The notes under the pieces are model-generated. The model ran no database searches and was not told the DNA's origin. It worked only from the letters and a program-made list of their open reading frames with translations. The position numbers and the translations under genes were made by a program. From positions 1 through 5,175 of the forward strand of contig CALKYL010000444.1 of assembly GCA_938003515.1 (NCBI GenBank): a stretch of 5,175 bases of DNA, in the 5' to 3' direction. Positions 1 to 5,175 of the stretch are shown piece after piece (positions within the stretch are counted from its first letter, which is position 1; every line of letters starts with the position of its first letter). The stretch is from an uncultured bacterium. Lineage in GTDB: Bacteria > Planctomycetota > UBA1135 > UBA2386.

Positions 1-1270
1 CCGCTCCGGCGGCGATCGGCGCCGCCGGAGCGCCCCGCTGCGCCGCGACCCCGGCGGGCAGGACGCGGCGGGACTCGGGCGCGAACAGCGGCGGCTGCCA
101 GTCGCTGCCCGGCGGCGGCACGAGCGACAGCCGGCACGAGTGCACTTCGTCCGGCAGGTCGCCGAACGCGAACGCGCCGTCGGCCGTGACTTCGGCGGTG
201 AAGACGCGGGCGTCGTGCAGGTAGCTGTTGCGCTGCAGGAACATCTTGCAGGTCGCGACCAGGTGCGCGACGGTGCCGGCGGGCGCGGCGGGCGCGCGAC
301 CGACGAGCGGCTCGACCTTCGGGCATTCGAACCGCAGCTCGTCCCCGTCGATCTTCGGCACCTTGTGGTCGCTGACGTACCACGACCGGTTCCAGTAGCC
401 CCCGGCCACCGGCGCCCGCCCGTCCGCCGCGACGAACACCAGCAGGTCGTCGCCCGCGTCGCGCAGCGGATCGCCGGCGCACGGCACTTCGACCCTGCAG
501 CGGCCGTCGGCGTCGGTCGTGCCGAGGAGCCGGTTGCGGTCCTCGGCGACCGCGCGCAGCCCGTCGAGCCGCCACGACGACAGGCGGCCGACGCGGTGCC
601 ACACCCGTGCCCCCGCGAGCGGCGCGCCGTCCTCGTCGACGGCCCGCACGTCGAGGGCGCGCGGCGGCGGAAGGTCGAGGCGCGCCTGGGCGCGCGTGTG
701 CCACAGCGGCTGGCCGTCGGCGAGGCGCACCTCGAAGGCGTCGAACGGACCGGGCGGCAGCTGGCACGTACCGTCGACGGCGACCTCGACCCGCCGTTCG
801 CAGCCGGGGACGGAGGTCAGCGCGTAGCACGCGAGCGGACCGAGGTGCCGCCACGCGTCGCCGCCGGCGAAGGTCGCGGCGCCGCCGCGCTGGGACGGCA
901 GGCAGACGAGCTCGAGCATCGCGCCGGCCGCGAAGAAGCCGGTCACGGCCGACTCCGAGCGCGGTCCGTCACCGTCGTCCGGGCCGGTCGCCCACGCGAC
1001 GTAACAGCGCCCCGCGAGCAGCCGACCGACCGCGCGGCCGCGCGCGTCGGCGGCGACCTCGACCACGTCGGTCGACTGCAGCGCCCCCGACAGGTGCGGC
1101 GCGCCGCCTGCGAAGCTCACCGCGGCGCCGACGACCGGCGCGCCGTCGGCGTCCACGACCTGCACGAAGGTCGGCCGCCGGGCCTCCTGCTGGCAGGCCG
1201 CGCTCGGCCCTGCGGCCAGCACGGTCGCGACGACCAGCAGCGCCCGCAGCGTCGCACCCGAACGGCCCAT
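1..1270 (-). CDS. Exported protein with carboxypeptidase-regulatory-like repeats (C-terminus cut by window edge)
   Basis: The minus-strand frame is open from an ATG at 1270 to the left edge, giving 423 residues without a stop. The N-terminus is a Sec-type signal peptide: Arg near residues 3-9, then a hydrophobic core LLVVATVLAAG (11-21) ending PSAAC at 22-26. The residue three before Cys26 is Ser, so this is a poor lipobox and signal peptidase I cleavage is as likely as lipidation. Two stretches have the beta-sandwich pattern of carboxypeptidase-regulatory-like/CNA-B-like domains: VQVVDADGAPVVGAAVSF (36-53), and LDVRAVDEDGAPLAGARVW (206-224) followed by TTDADGRCRVEV (251-262). A third beta-rich stretch with VTADGAFAFGDLP lies at 361-373. 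These domains usually act as structural modules in cell-surface or periplasmic proteins; no enzyme motif is visible. Eleven cysteines are present, many for a protein of this type. The start is supported by the signal peptide and by the divergent gene at 1333. The function is unknown. Confidence 0.85.
   Translation of the reverse strand, partial: MGRSGATLRALLVVATVLAAGPSAACQQEARRPTFVQVVDADGAPVVGAAVSFAGGAPHLSGALQSTDVVEVAADARGRAVGRLLAGRCYVAWATGPDDGDGPRSESAVTGFFAAGAMLELVCLPSQRGGAATFAGGDAWRHLGPLACYALTSVPGCERRVEVAVDGTCQLPPGPFDAFEVRLADGQPLWHTRAQARLDLPPPRALDVRAVDEDGAPLAGARVWHRVGRLSSWRLDGLRAVAEDRNRLLGTTDADGRCRVEVPCAGDPLRDAGDDLLVFVAADGRAPVAGGYWNRSWYVSDHKVPKIDGDELRFECPKVEPLVGRAPAAPAGTVAHLVATCKMFLQRNSYLHDARVFTAEVTADGAFAFGDLPDEVHSCRLSLVPPPGSDWQPPLFAPESRRVLPAGVAAQRGAPAAPIAAGA
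2..32. repeat. Perfect 13-bp inverted repeat with 5-base loop
   Basis: Bases 2-14 (CGCTCCGGCGGCG) are the exact reverse complement of 20-32 (CGCCGCCGGAGCG), with loop ATCGG at 15-19. The repeat lies inside the reading frame of the exported protein, where it encodes an Ala/Pro/Gly stretch (residues about 413-423). As RNA it would form a very stable GC stem. No T-run follows on the plus strand, and the minus-strand side is cut by the window edge, so a terminator role cannot be judged. It could also be a chance product of GC-rich Ala/Pro codons. Confidence 0.6.
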
Positions 1271-1276
1271 CGCGGC

Positions 1277-1282
1277 AGTATG
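1277..1282 (-). promoter_or_regulatory. Possible -10 box for the exported-protein gene
   Basis: Read on the minus strand, CATACT (1282 to 1277) matches four of six bases of TATAAT in an otherwise GC-dominated spacer. It ends six bases before the ATG at 1270, so a transcript would start at or very near the start codon and be leaderless. This fits the absence of a purine-rich ribosome-binding site before that ATG. The -35 candidate 17 bases upstream (GGGACT, 1305-1300) shares only the central GAC with TTGACA. This is a weak prediction from pattern alone. Confidence 0.25.
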
Positions 1283-1300
1283 CACGACGGCTGGGCTCCA

Positions 1301-1315
1301 GTCCCGGGCCGGGAC
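1301..1315. repeat. Inverted repeat in the divergent intergenic region
   Basis: GTCCCG (1301-1306) and CGGGAC (1310-1315) are perfect inverted copies around the three bases GGC. The element sits between two divergent genes, close to where promoters of either direction would lie. It could be an operator or a small hairpin. At six base pairs in GC-rich DNA, chance is a serious alternative. Confidence 0.35.
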
Positions 1316-1336
1316 ATGCCGATGGGCGCGACATGA
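1316..1336 (+). other. Possible six-codon leader ORF overlapping the lipoprotein start
   Basis: ATG at 1316 opens a frame encoding MPMGAT that stops at TGA 1334-1336. That stop overlaps the lipoprotein start codon in the arrangement ATGA. Such overlaps can couple translation, so this could be a minimal upstream ORF. There is no convincing ribosome-binding site at proper spacing in front of it, and six codons arise easily by chance. Confidence 0.15.
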
Positions 1337-1809
1337 GGGCACGCATCCTCGTTGCCATCGCGGCGTCCGCGCTCACGGGCTGCGGCCCCGACCCCGACGT
1401 CACCGCCTGCGCGGACGCCGCGCGCGCCTTCGCGGCCTTCCAGCAGGCGCTGCAGGCGCAGGACGAAGCCGCATGCCGCGAGCTGCTGACCATCGAGTCC
1501 GGCGCGGCGCTCGCGGAGATCCCGTGGGCGCAGGTCGCCGCGCAGCGGCCGCTCGAGATCCTCGGCGCCGAGCGCGACCGGTTCCGGTTCTTCGTGCGCG
1601 TCGCGGACCCGAACGACGACGGCCGGCGCGGCGAATACGTCGTCGTGCGCGAGCACGGCCGGCTGGTCGTCGACCTCGTCGCCAGCGCCGGCAGGTCGGC
1701 CCGGGCCGTCGAGGCCGACGCGCCCGCCGAGCGCTTCGAGCCGCGCGAGCTGACCCCGGCCGACTACGACCGCATCCGCCGCTTCGAGCTCGCCCAGCCG
1801 CCGCGTTGA
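1333..1809 (+). CDS. Small lipoprotein of unknown function, 158 aa
   Basis: The product begins MRARILVAIAASALTGCGPD: a basic start, a short hydrophobic core, and the lipobox L14-T15-G16-C17. It should therefore be exported, lipidated on Cys17 and membrane-anchored. The mature part has a helical stretch rich in Ala and Gln (about residues 25-52). Alternating beta-type segments follow (RFRFFVRVADP at 83-93, EYVVVREHGRLVVDLV at 101-116), then a charged tail with PADYDRIRRFEL (142-153). Paired helices followed by long strands resemble NTF2-like or DUF4878-type small lipoproteins, but this is inference from pattern only. The ATG at 1333 is chosen because it places the lipobox normally; GGG at 1324-1326, six bases upstream, is a weak ribosome-binding site. 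The frame stays open far upstream, but that region is antisense to the exported-protein gene and Arg/Pro-rich. It is divergent from the left gene and 60 bp ahead of trxB. Confidence 0.85.
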   Translation: MRARILVAIAASALTGCGPDPDVTACADAARAFAAFQQALQAQDEAACRELLTIESGAALAEIPWAQVAAQRPLEILGAERDRFRFFVRVADPNDDGRRGEYVVVREHGRLVVDLVASAGRSARAVEADAPAERFEPRELTPADYDRIRRFELAQPPR

Positions 1810-1810
1810 A

Positions 1811-1827
1811 ACCACGCGCGCGGTGGT
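1811..1827 (+). other. Small hairpin between the lipoprotein gene and trxB
   Basis: ACCAC (1811-1815) and GTGGT (1823-1827) can pair around a seven-base GC loop, directly after the lipoprotein stop at 1807-1809. There is no following T-run, so it is not a standard intrinsic terminator. It might mark the transcript end or protect a 3' end; the evidence is weak. Confidence 0.2.
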
Positions 1828-1849
1828 GCAGAAGGGCGGCTCGCGGCGC

Positions 1850-1855
1850 TACGCT
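1850..1855 (+). promoter_or_regulatory. Possible -10 box for trxB
   Basis: TACGCT fits the TAnnnT pattern of a -10 element and lies 14 bases before the trxB ATG, so the leader would be only about eight bases. Nothing resembling a good -35 lies 16-18 bases upstream. The short leader would explain why no Shine-Dalgarno-like purine run precedes trxB. This is pattern-based and low confidence; trxB could instead be read through from the lipoprotein gene. Confidence 0.2.
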
Positions 1856-1869
1856 GCCCTCCCACCGCC

Positions 1870-2811
1870 ATGACCGAAATCCGGAAGACGCTGATCCTGG
1901 GCTCCGGCCCCGCCGGCTACACGGCAGCCATCTACGCCGCCCGCGCCAACCTGAACCCGCTGCTGCTCACCGGCAATCAGCCCGGCGGCCAGCTGACCAT
2001 CACGACGGACGTCGAGAACTACCCCGGCTTCCCGAAGGGCGTCATGGGCCCGGAGATGATGGAGATGTTCCGCGAGCAGGCGGCGCGCTTCGGCACCGAG
2101 ATCAAGGACGTCATGGGCACGAAGGTCCACCTGAAGGAGCGCCCCTTCACGGTCGAGGCCGAGGGCGGCGAGGTCTACAAGACCGAGACCCTGATCATCT
2201 CGACGGGCGCGAGCGCCATCTACCTCGGGCTGCCGAACGAGCAGAAGCTGCAGGGCCGCGGCGTCTCCGCGTGCGCCACGTGCGACGGGTTCTTCTTCAA
2301 GGGCAAGCGCGTCTACGTCGTCGGCGGCGGCGACTCGGCGTGCGAGGAGGCGACGTTCCTGACCAAGTACGCCGAGAAGGTCTTCATGGTCGTGCGCCGC
2401 GACGCGATGCGCGCGTCCAAGATCATGCAGGAGCGCGCGCTGAACAACCCGAAGATCGAGGTGCTCTGGGAACAGAACGTCACCGACGTGTTCGACGTGT
2501 CGGAGGGCAAGGTCACCGGCCTCGAGCTGACGCACAGCAAGACCGAGGAGAAGCAGCGGGTCGAGGCCGACGGCCTGTTCCTCGCGATCGGTCACAAGCC
2601 GAACACCGAGCTGTTCCAGGGCATGCTCGAGATGGACGACGTCGGCTACATCAAGACCGTGCCCGGCAAGACGGCGACCAAGATCCCGGGCGTGTTCGCC
2701 GCCGGCGACTGCCAGGACAGCTACTACCGGCAGGCCGTGACGGCGGCCGGCACCGGCTGCATGGCGGCGATCGAAGCGGAGCGCTGGCTCGAGTCGCAGC
2801 ACGGCTCGTAG
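1870..2811 (+). CDS. trxB: Thioredoxin reductase (NADPH)
   Basis: This 313-aa cytoplasmic flavoenzyme reduces thioredoxin disulfide with NADPH and so feeds ribonucleotide reductase, peroxidases and other thiol systems. The landmarks of the low-molecular-weight bacterial family appear in order. The FAD-binding GSGPAGYTAAIYAARA is at 11-26 and PGGQL at 38-42. The redox-active CATC is at 135-138 inside GVSACATCDGFFF. The NADPH-binding GGGDSACEEA is at 152-161 and the basic RRDAMR at 176-181. AIGHKPNT is at 239-246, the second FAD segment GVFAAGD at 274-280, and RQAVTAAGTGCMAA at 287-300. Length is normal for the family (about 310-320 aa) and nothing is truncated. The His that usually starts HRRxxxR is Val175 here, with all three Arg kept. 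Lys and Ile content is higher than in the neighbours, as expected for a conserved cytoplasmic enzyme. No clear ribosome-binding site precedes the ATG, but the N-terminus aligns with the usual family start. It converges on the methyltransferase gene. Confidence 0.97.
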   Translation: MTEIRKTLILGSGPAGYTAAIYAARANLNPLLLTGNQPGGQLTITTDVENYPGFPKGVMGPEMMEMFREQAARFGTEIKDVMGTKVHLKERPFTVEAEGGEVYKTETLIISTGASAIYLGLPNEQKLQGRGVSACATCDGFFFKGKRVYVVGGGDSACEEATFLTKYAEKVFMVVRRDAMRASKIMQERALNNPKIEVLWEQNVTDVFDVSEGKVTGLELTHSKTEEKQRVEADGLFLAIGHKPNTELFQGMLEMDDVGYIKTVPGKTATKIPGVFAAGDCQDSYYRQAVTAAGTGCMAAIEAERWLESQHGS

Positions 2812-2826
2812 CCCCAGGGCACGGCT

Positions 2827-2842
2827 CCGCGGGTGGCCGCGG
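2827..2842. terminator. GC hairpin between convergent genes, possible bidirectional terminator
   Basis: CCGCGG (2827-2832) and CCGCGG (2837-2842) pair perfectly around the loop GTGG. The hairpin lies in the 37-bp gap between the trxB stop (2809-2811) and the methyltransferase stop (2849-2851). The position suits termination of both convergent transcripts. There is no T-run on either strand, so a classical intrinsic terminator is not shown, and a GC-rich background makes such stems common. Confidence 0.35.
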
Positions 2843-2848
2843 CCGCCG

Positions 2849-3805
2849 TCACGGCTGCGCGGCCCCGCGCGGCGCGGCCGGATGGATCGCGACGACGTTG
2901 TGCAGCTTGCGGGCGAGCATCGACTCCGGGTCGTAGGCCTGGAACCGGCCGTGCCGCAGGTAGAACAGCCCGTAGCCGCGTTCGCGCAGGTGGTCGCAGA
3001 CCTCGCGACCGCTCGTGCCCGCCCGCGCCAGCGCCGTCTCGTTGACCTCGAACAGCACGGCGGGGCGCTGTTCGCGGAGCACGCGCTCGGCGCCGCGCAG
3101 CGCGCGCAGCTCGTAACCCTCGACGTCGATCTTGACGAAGTCGACACGGCCGCCGGGCTCGAGCACGTCGTCGAGTCGGCGCACCTCGATCTCCGGATCG
3201 CCGGTCGTCGCCGCCCCCTCGTCGACGACGAACGCCGAGCCGGGGTTGCCGTCGATCGCGACGCGGAGCCGGCCGCGCGCCGGCGCGTCCCCGAGTCCGA
3301 CCGGATGCACGCGCACGTTCGACGCGCGGCTGAGCTCGAGGTTGCGCTGCAGGCAGCGACGCATCTCGGCGGACGGCTCGAAGACGTGCACCACACCGTC
3401 GCGCGCCGTCGCCGCGAACGCGAGGGTGGTCGTCCCGATGTTGCCGCCGACGTCGACGACGACGCCGTCGGCCGGACACAGCATCGAGCACGCGTAGCCG
3501 ACCTCCATCTCGCCCGGCCCGTAGCAGTAGGCGAGCACGTCGGTCAGCCGCGACAGGTCGAGCTCCATCGTGATCCGGGGCGCGAAGCGCACGACGACGT
3601 GCGCGGACCGGGCGCGCGGCGTCGCCGAGAACCAGCGGTTGACGTTCCACACGGCGCGCCACCGGCGCGAGTCGAACCAGGTGGAACGCGACGGTCCGCT
3701 GCACGACCACGCCCACCGCAACAGGCGGTTCACCGGACGGCCCAGCGGTCGCAGCACGCGTCGGTGCCAAGGCAGCGCGGTCGGTTCGAGCGGACGGAAG
3801 TCCAT
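2849..3805 (-). CDS. FkbM-family SAM-dependent methyltransferase
   Basis: The 318-aa product carries the FkbM methyltransferase signature. SAM-binding motif I is VVDVGGNIGTTTLAF (116-130), followed by VFEPSAEMRRCLQRN (141-155), whose Glu143 is expected to hold the SAM ribose. The family-typical FVKIDVEGYELRALRGAE (223-240) and the strand VLFEVN (250-255) come next. The first 110 residues are basic and Trp-rich and show no known domain; there is no signal peptide. FkbM enzymes mostly O-methylate sugars, glycans or secondary metabolites, but substrates vary widely and cannot be inferred here. The gene lies just downstream of the toroid-fold gene on the same strand, so co-transcription is likely. 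The start is uncertain. ATG 3805 has GAGG about 11 bases upstream. In-frame GTG 3847 adds 14 residues and overlaps the upstream stop as GTGA, but its G-run is too close to serve as a good ribosome-binding site. Confidence 0.9.
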   Translation of the reverse strand: MDFRPLEPTALPWHRRVLRPLGRPVNRLLRWAWSCSGPSRSTWFDSRRWRAVWNVNRWFSATPRARSAHVVVRFAPRITMELDLSRLTDVLAYCYGPGEMEVGYACSMLCPADGVVVDVGGNIGTTTLAFAATARDGVVHVFEPSAEMRRCLQRNLELSRASNVRVHPVGLGDAPARGRLRVAIDGNPGSAFVVDEGAATTGDPEIEVRRLDDVLEPGGRVDFVKIDVEGYELRALRGAERVLREQRPAVLFEVNETALARAGTSGREVCDHLRERGYGLFYLRHGRFQAYDPESMLARKLHNVVAIHPAAPRGAAQP

Positions 3806-3809
3806 GGAG

Positions 3810-3821
3810 CGAGGCGCCTCG
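3810..3821. repeat. Twelve-bp perfect palindrome at the methyltransferase start
   Basis: CGAGGCGCCTCG reads the same on both strands and lies five to sixteen bases before the ATG at 3805, overlapping the only GAGG that could serve as its ribosome-binding site. It might be a dimeric regulator site, or a structure without a real loop. Next to it, TATAGT on the minus strand (3827-3822) resembles a -10 box, but no -35 partner is visible. If the gene starts at GTG 3847, both are simply coding sequence. Confidence 0.25.
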
Positions 3822-3843
3822 ACTATAGCGGCACCGGTCGCGC

Positions 3844-5175
3844 TCACCGCCCCGTGATCGGACCCGCGGCGCTCGCCTTCGCGAGGAACAGCACCGCGAA
3901 GCACGTGCTGTCGAGCAGGAGCGTCGCGGCGTGGCGGGCGCGGAACGCGCCGTCGGGCCGCTGCGCCGAGAGCAGCTGCAGGCCGCCTTCGTAGTACCAG
4001 TCGCGCCCGTCGAGCCACGCGACCCGGTGCAGCTCGCAGCAACGCTCGAGGCAGTAGAGCCAGTAGGCCCAGTGGTTGTCGGCGCGCTCCGGGTCGCCCG
4101 GGTTGACGCGCAGCGACAGGTGCTCGGCGAGCCACGCGAAGCCGTCGTGGATCGCGGCGTCGACGTCGCGGCCGAGCGCGCGGTCGGCGACGCCCTGCGA
4201 AGCCATCCCGGCGCGCGCCAACAGGAGGCCGCTGACCCCGGCGGCGGTCATCGAACCGAACGGCGGCTCGTCGGCGCGCTGGTAGGCGAAGCCGCGCGAG
4301 CGCGCGCGCACGAGCTCCGCGTCCGGCGGGCGCTCGGTGCCGAGCGCCGCGTGCACCTGCGCGTGGCTCGTCAGCGCGAGCCGGCGCCGGCCGCCGGCTG
4401 TGCCCTGGACCTCGACGAGGTGACGGGCGGCCGCCGCGAACGCGGTCTCGGGCACCGCGACGCCGCAGCGTTGCGCGGCGCGCATGCCGAGCAGGCCGTA
4501 CTGCTGCAGCGACGTGTCGAACCGCGGCCCGCGCGTGTAGTTGAAGCGCAGCAGCTCGTCGGGGCGGGTGCGCGGGTCGACGCAGTCGAGCATGCGGCCG
4601 AGCCAGGCCTCGACGCGGCCGCCGTCGGCGTCGCCGAGCGGCGCGCGTTCGTGCAGCGCCGCCATCGCCATCAGCGCCGCGGCGAGCGAGTAGGCGTCGT
4701 CGATCCGGCGGCGGCGCAGGGTCGCGAACCCCCGCTGCACGACCGGGTCTGCGGGCGCGACGTGGCCGTGCAGCATCGCCAGCAGCGCGAGCGCGAGGCG
4801 GCCGCTGCCGTAGTTGCGCTCCCCGCGCCGGTCGGCGAGGAACGACTCGTCCGCCTCGACCGCCGCCCGCACCCACGCCGCGCCGGCGTCGATCGCCGCG
4901 GCGACGCGCCGACGGAAGTCGAAGTCCTGGTTCTCGCGCACGGCGACGAATCGCCACCCGTCGGCGACGCGCAGTCGTCGGTAGACGCGCGGCGCCTCCT
5001 CGACGACGACGTCGATCTCGCCGTCGAACGCGACGACGACGCCGCGCGCGGGATCGACCTGCCGGGTCAGCAGCAGCTCGCCGTCCGCGCCCTCGACGCA
5101 GCGCAGCGCGAGGCGGTCTGCCAGGTCGCCGGGCTCGCGGCCGCGGCGGCCCGGCGGCCGCGCGCGCAGCGAGGC
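3844..5175 (-). CDS. Alpha/alpha-toroid protein, prenyltransferase/squalene-cyclase-like (N-terminus cut by window edge)
   Basis: The frame is open from the right edge to the TGA at 3846-3844, giving 443 visible residues. From about residue 80 it is a chain of helix pairs with Ala/Leu-rich helices. Signatures match the prenyltransferase/squalene-oxidase repeat superfamily as found in Planctomycetota: DDAYSLAAALMAMAAL (159-174), QQYGLLGMRAAQRCGV (224-239), GSMTAAG (307-313), NHWAYWLYCLER (367-378), DWYYEGGLQLLSAQRPDGAF (392-411) and a closing DSTCFAVLFLAKA (422-434). Neither the catalytic DxDD of squalene-hopene cyclases nor the metal site of protein prenyltransferases is recognisable, so a structural or binding role is as likely as catalysis. 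Residues 1-78 form a charged, beta-type segment (for example GEIDVVVEEAPRVYRRLRV). Only five of those 78 codons end in A or T, so coding clearly continues upstream of the GTG at 4941, the only start-like codon in frame. The gene leads into the FkbM gene with a four-base overlap. Confidence 0.83.
   Translation of the reverse strand, partial: ASLRARPPGRRGREPGDLADRLALRCVEGADGELLLTRQVDPARGVVVAFDGEIDVVVEEAPRVYRRLRVADGWRFVAVRENQDFDFRRRVAAAIDAGAAWVRAAVEADESFLADRRGERNYGSGRLALALLAMLHGHVAPADPVVQRGFATLRRRRIDDAYSLAAALMAMAALHERAPLGDADGGRVEAWLGRMLDCVDPRTRPDELLRFNYTRGPRFDTSLQQYGLLGMRAAQRCGVAVPETAFAAAARHLVEVQGTAGGRRRLALTSHAQVHAALGTERPPDAELVRARSRGFAYQRADEPPFGSMTAAGVSGLLLARAGMASQGVADRALGRDVDAAIHDGFAWLAEHLSLRVNPGDPERADNHWAYWLYCLERCCELHRVAWLDGRDWYYEGGLQLLSAQRPDGAFRARHAATLLLDSTCFAVLFLAKASAAGPITGR

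Larger units (their letters stand above)
1265..1327. repeat. Eight-bp inverted repeat bracketing the divergent intergenic region
   Basis: GCCCATCG at 1265-1272 is the exact reverse complement of CGATGGGC at 1320-1327, 47 bases apart. On the minus strand the first copy is the start codon region of the exported protein (CG-ATG-GGC). The second copy gives the same string on the plus strand just before the lipoprotein start. The arms enclose almost the entire divergent spacer and the smaller 1301-1315 repeat. It may be a paired protein-binding site or coincidence. Confidence 0.3.

Noticed and set aside
607..1332. Long in-frame extension upstream of the lipoprotein start
   Set aside because: It would put more than 200 Arg/Pro-rich residues before a perfect lipobox signal peptide and is antisense to the exported-protein gene.
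140..1336. A 398-aa plus-strand frame opposite the exported-protein gene
   Set aside because: Its product is Arg/Val/Ala-rich without motifs, while the minus strand has a signal peptide and recognisable beta-sandwich modules. Long antisense frames are expected at this GC content.
1806..1811. TTGAAA as a possible -35 box for trxB
   Set aside because: It overlaps the lipoprotein stop codon, and no -10-like hexamer lies 16-18 bases downstream.
1473..2936. A 487-aa plus-strand frame overlapping the lipoprotein and trxB genes
   Set aside because: This is a shifted frame of two real genes, Arg-rich throughout, with no domain signal.
1849..3396. A 515-aa minus-strand frame across trxB
   Set aside because: It is antisense to an unmistakable trxB, and its other end is an out-of-frame reading of the methyltransferase gene.
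2882..3994. A 370-aa plus-strand frame opposite the methyltransferase
   Set aside because: Antisense shadow: the minus strand has all FkbM motifs, and this frame has none.
2849..4957. A single 702-aa minus-strand reading frame that would fuse the methyltransferase to a long upstream region
   Set aside because: The upstream part is a shifted frame of the toroid gene. It is dominated by Arg, Ala and Pro, has no family motif, and contradicts the clear repeat motifs read in the other frame.
5015..5040. Runs of CGACGACGAC resembling a trinucleotide repeat
   Set aside because: They correspond to Val-Val-Val stretches in the minus-strand protein (GTC codons) and are too short and interrupted for a real tandem repeat.
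5136..5162. Nine-bp inverted repeat CGCGGCCGC / GCGGCCGCG with a nine-base loop
   Set aside because: It is built from the low-complexity GC of Arg/Pro/Gly codons in the toroid gene. The half-site is itself near-palindromic, so chance pairing is likely.

Overview
This is a very GC-rich bacterial window (around 70% or more by eye). It is almost fully coding, with third codon positions close to saturated in G/C. The gene set suggests a high-GC Planctomycetota: a large exported protein with carboxypeptidase-regulatory-like repeats, a small lipoprotein, a classical thioredoxin reductase, and an alpha/alpha-toroid (prenyltransferase/squalene-cyclase-like) protein with the SMTAAG and NHWAYWLY signatures common in that phylum. 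Myxococcota or another high-GC lineage cannot be excluded, because no rRNA or lineage marker is present.

Layout from left to right. (1) 1-1270, minus strand: an exported protein that starts at 1270 and is cut by the left edge. (2) 1271-1332: a 62-bp divergent intergenic region with inverted repeats and a possible -10 box. (3) 1333-1809, plus: a 158-aa lipoprotein of unknown function. (4) 1810-1869: a 60-bp spacer. (5) 1870-2811, plus: trxB, thioredoxin reductase, complete and the most secure call. (6) 2812-2848: a 37-bp spacer between convergent genes, with a GC hairpin. (7) 2849-3805 (or 3847), minus: an FkbM-family SAM-dependent methyltransferase. (8) 3844-5175, minus: a toroid-fold protein cut by the right edge.

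The two right-hand minus-strand genes look like one transcription unit. The toroid gene stop and a possible GTG start of the methyltransferase share the four bases GTGA. The lipoprotein and trxB are co-directional, but nothing ties their functions together. TrxB passes NADPH electrons to thioredoxin in the cytoplasm and is a housekeeping gene here; no thioredoxin gene lies in the window.

No mobile element, CRISPR array, tRNA, rRNA or phage signature was seen. I do not see a clear new biological system. The points most worth following are the toroid/FkbM pair, a perfect 13-bp inverted repeat at the left edge inside coding sequence, and the small divergent control region at 1271-1332.
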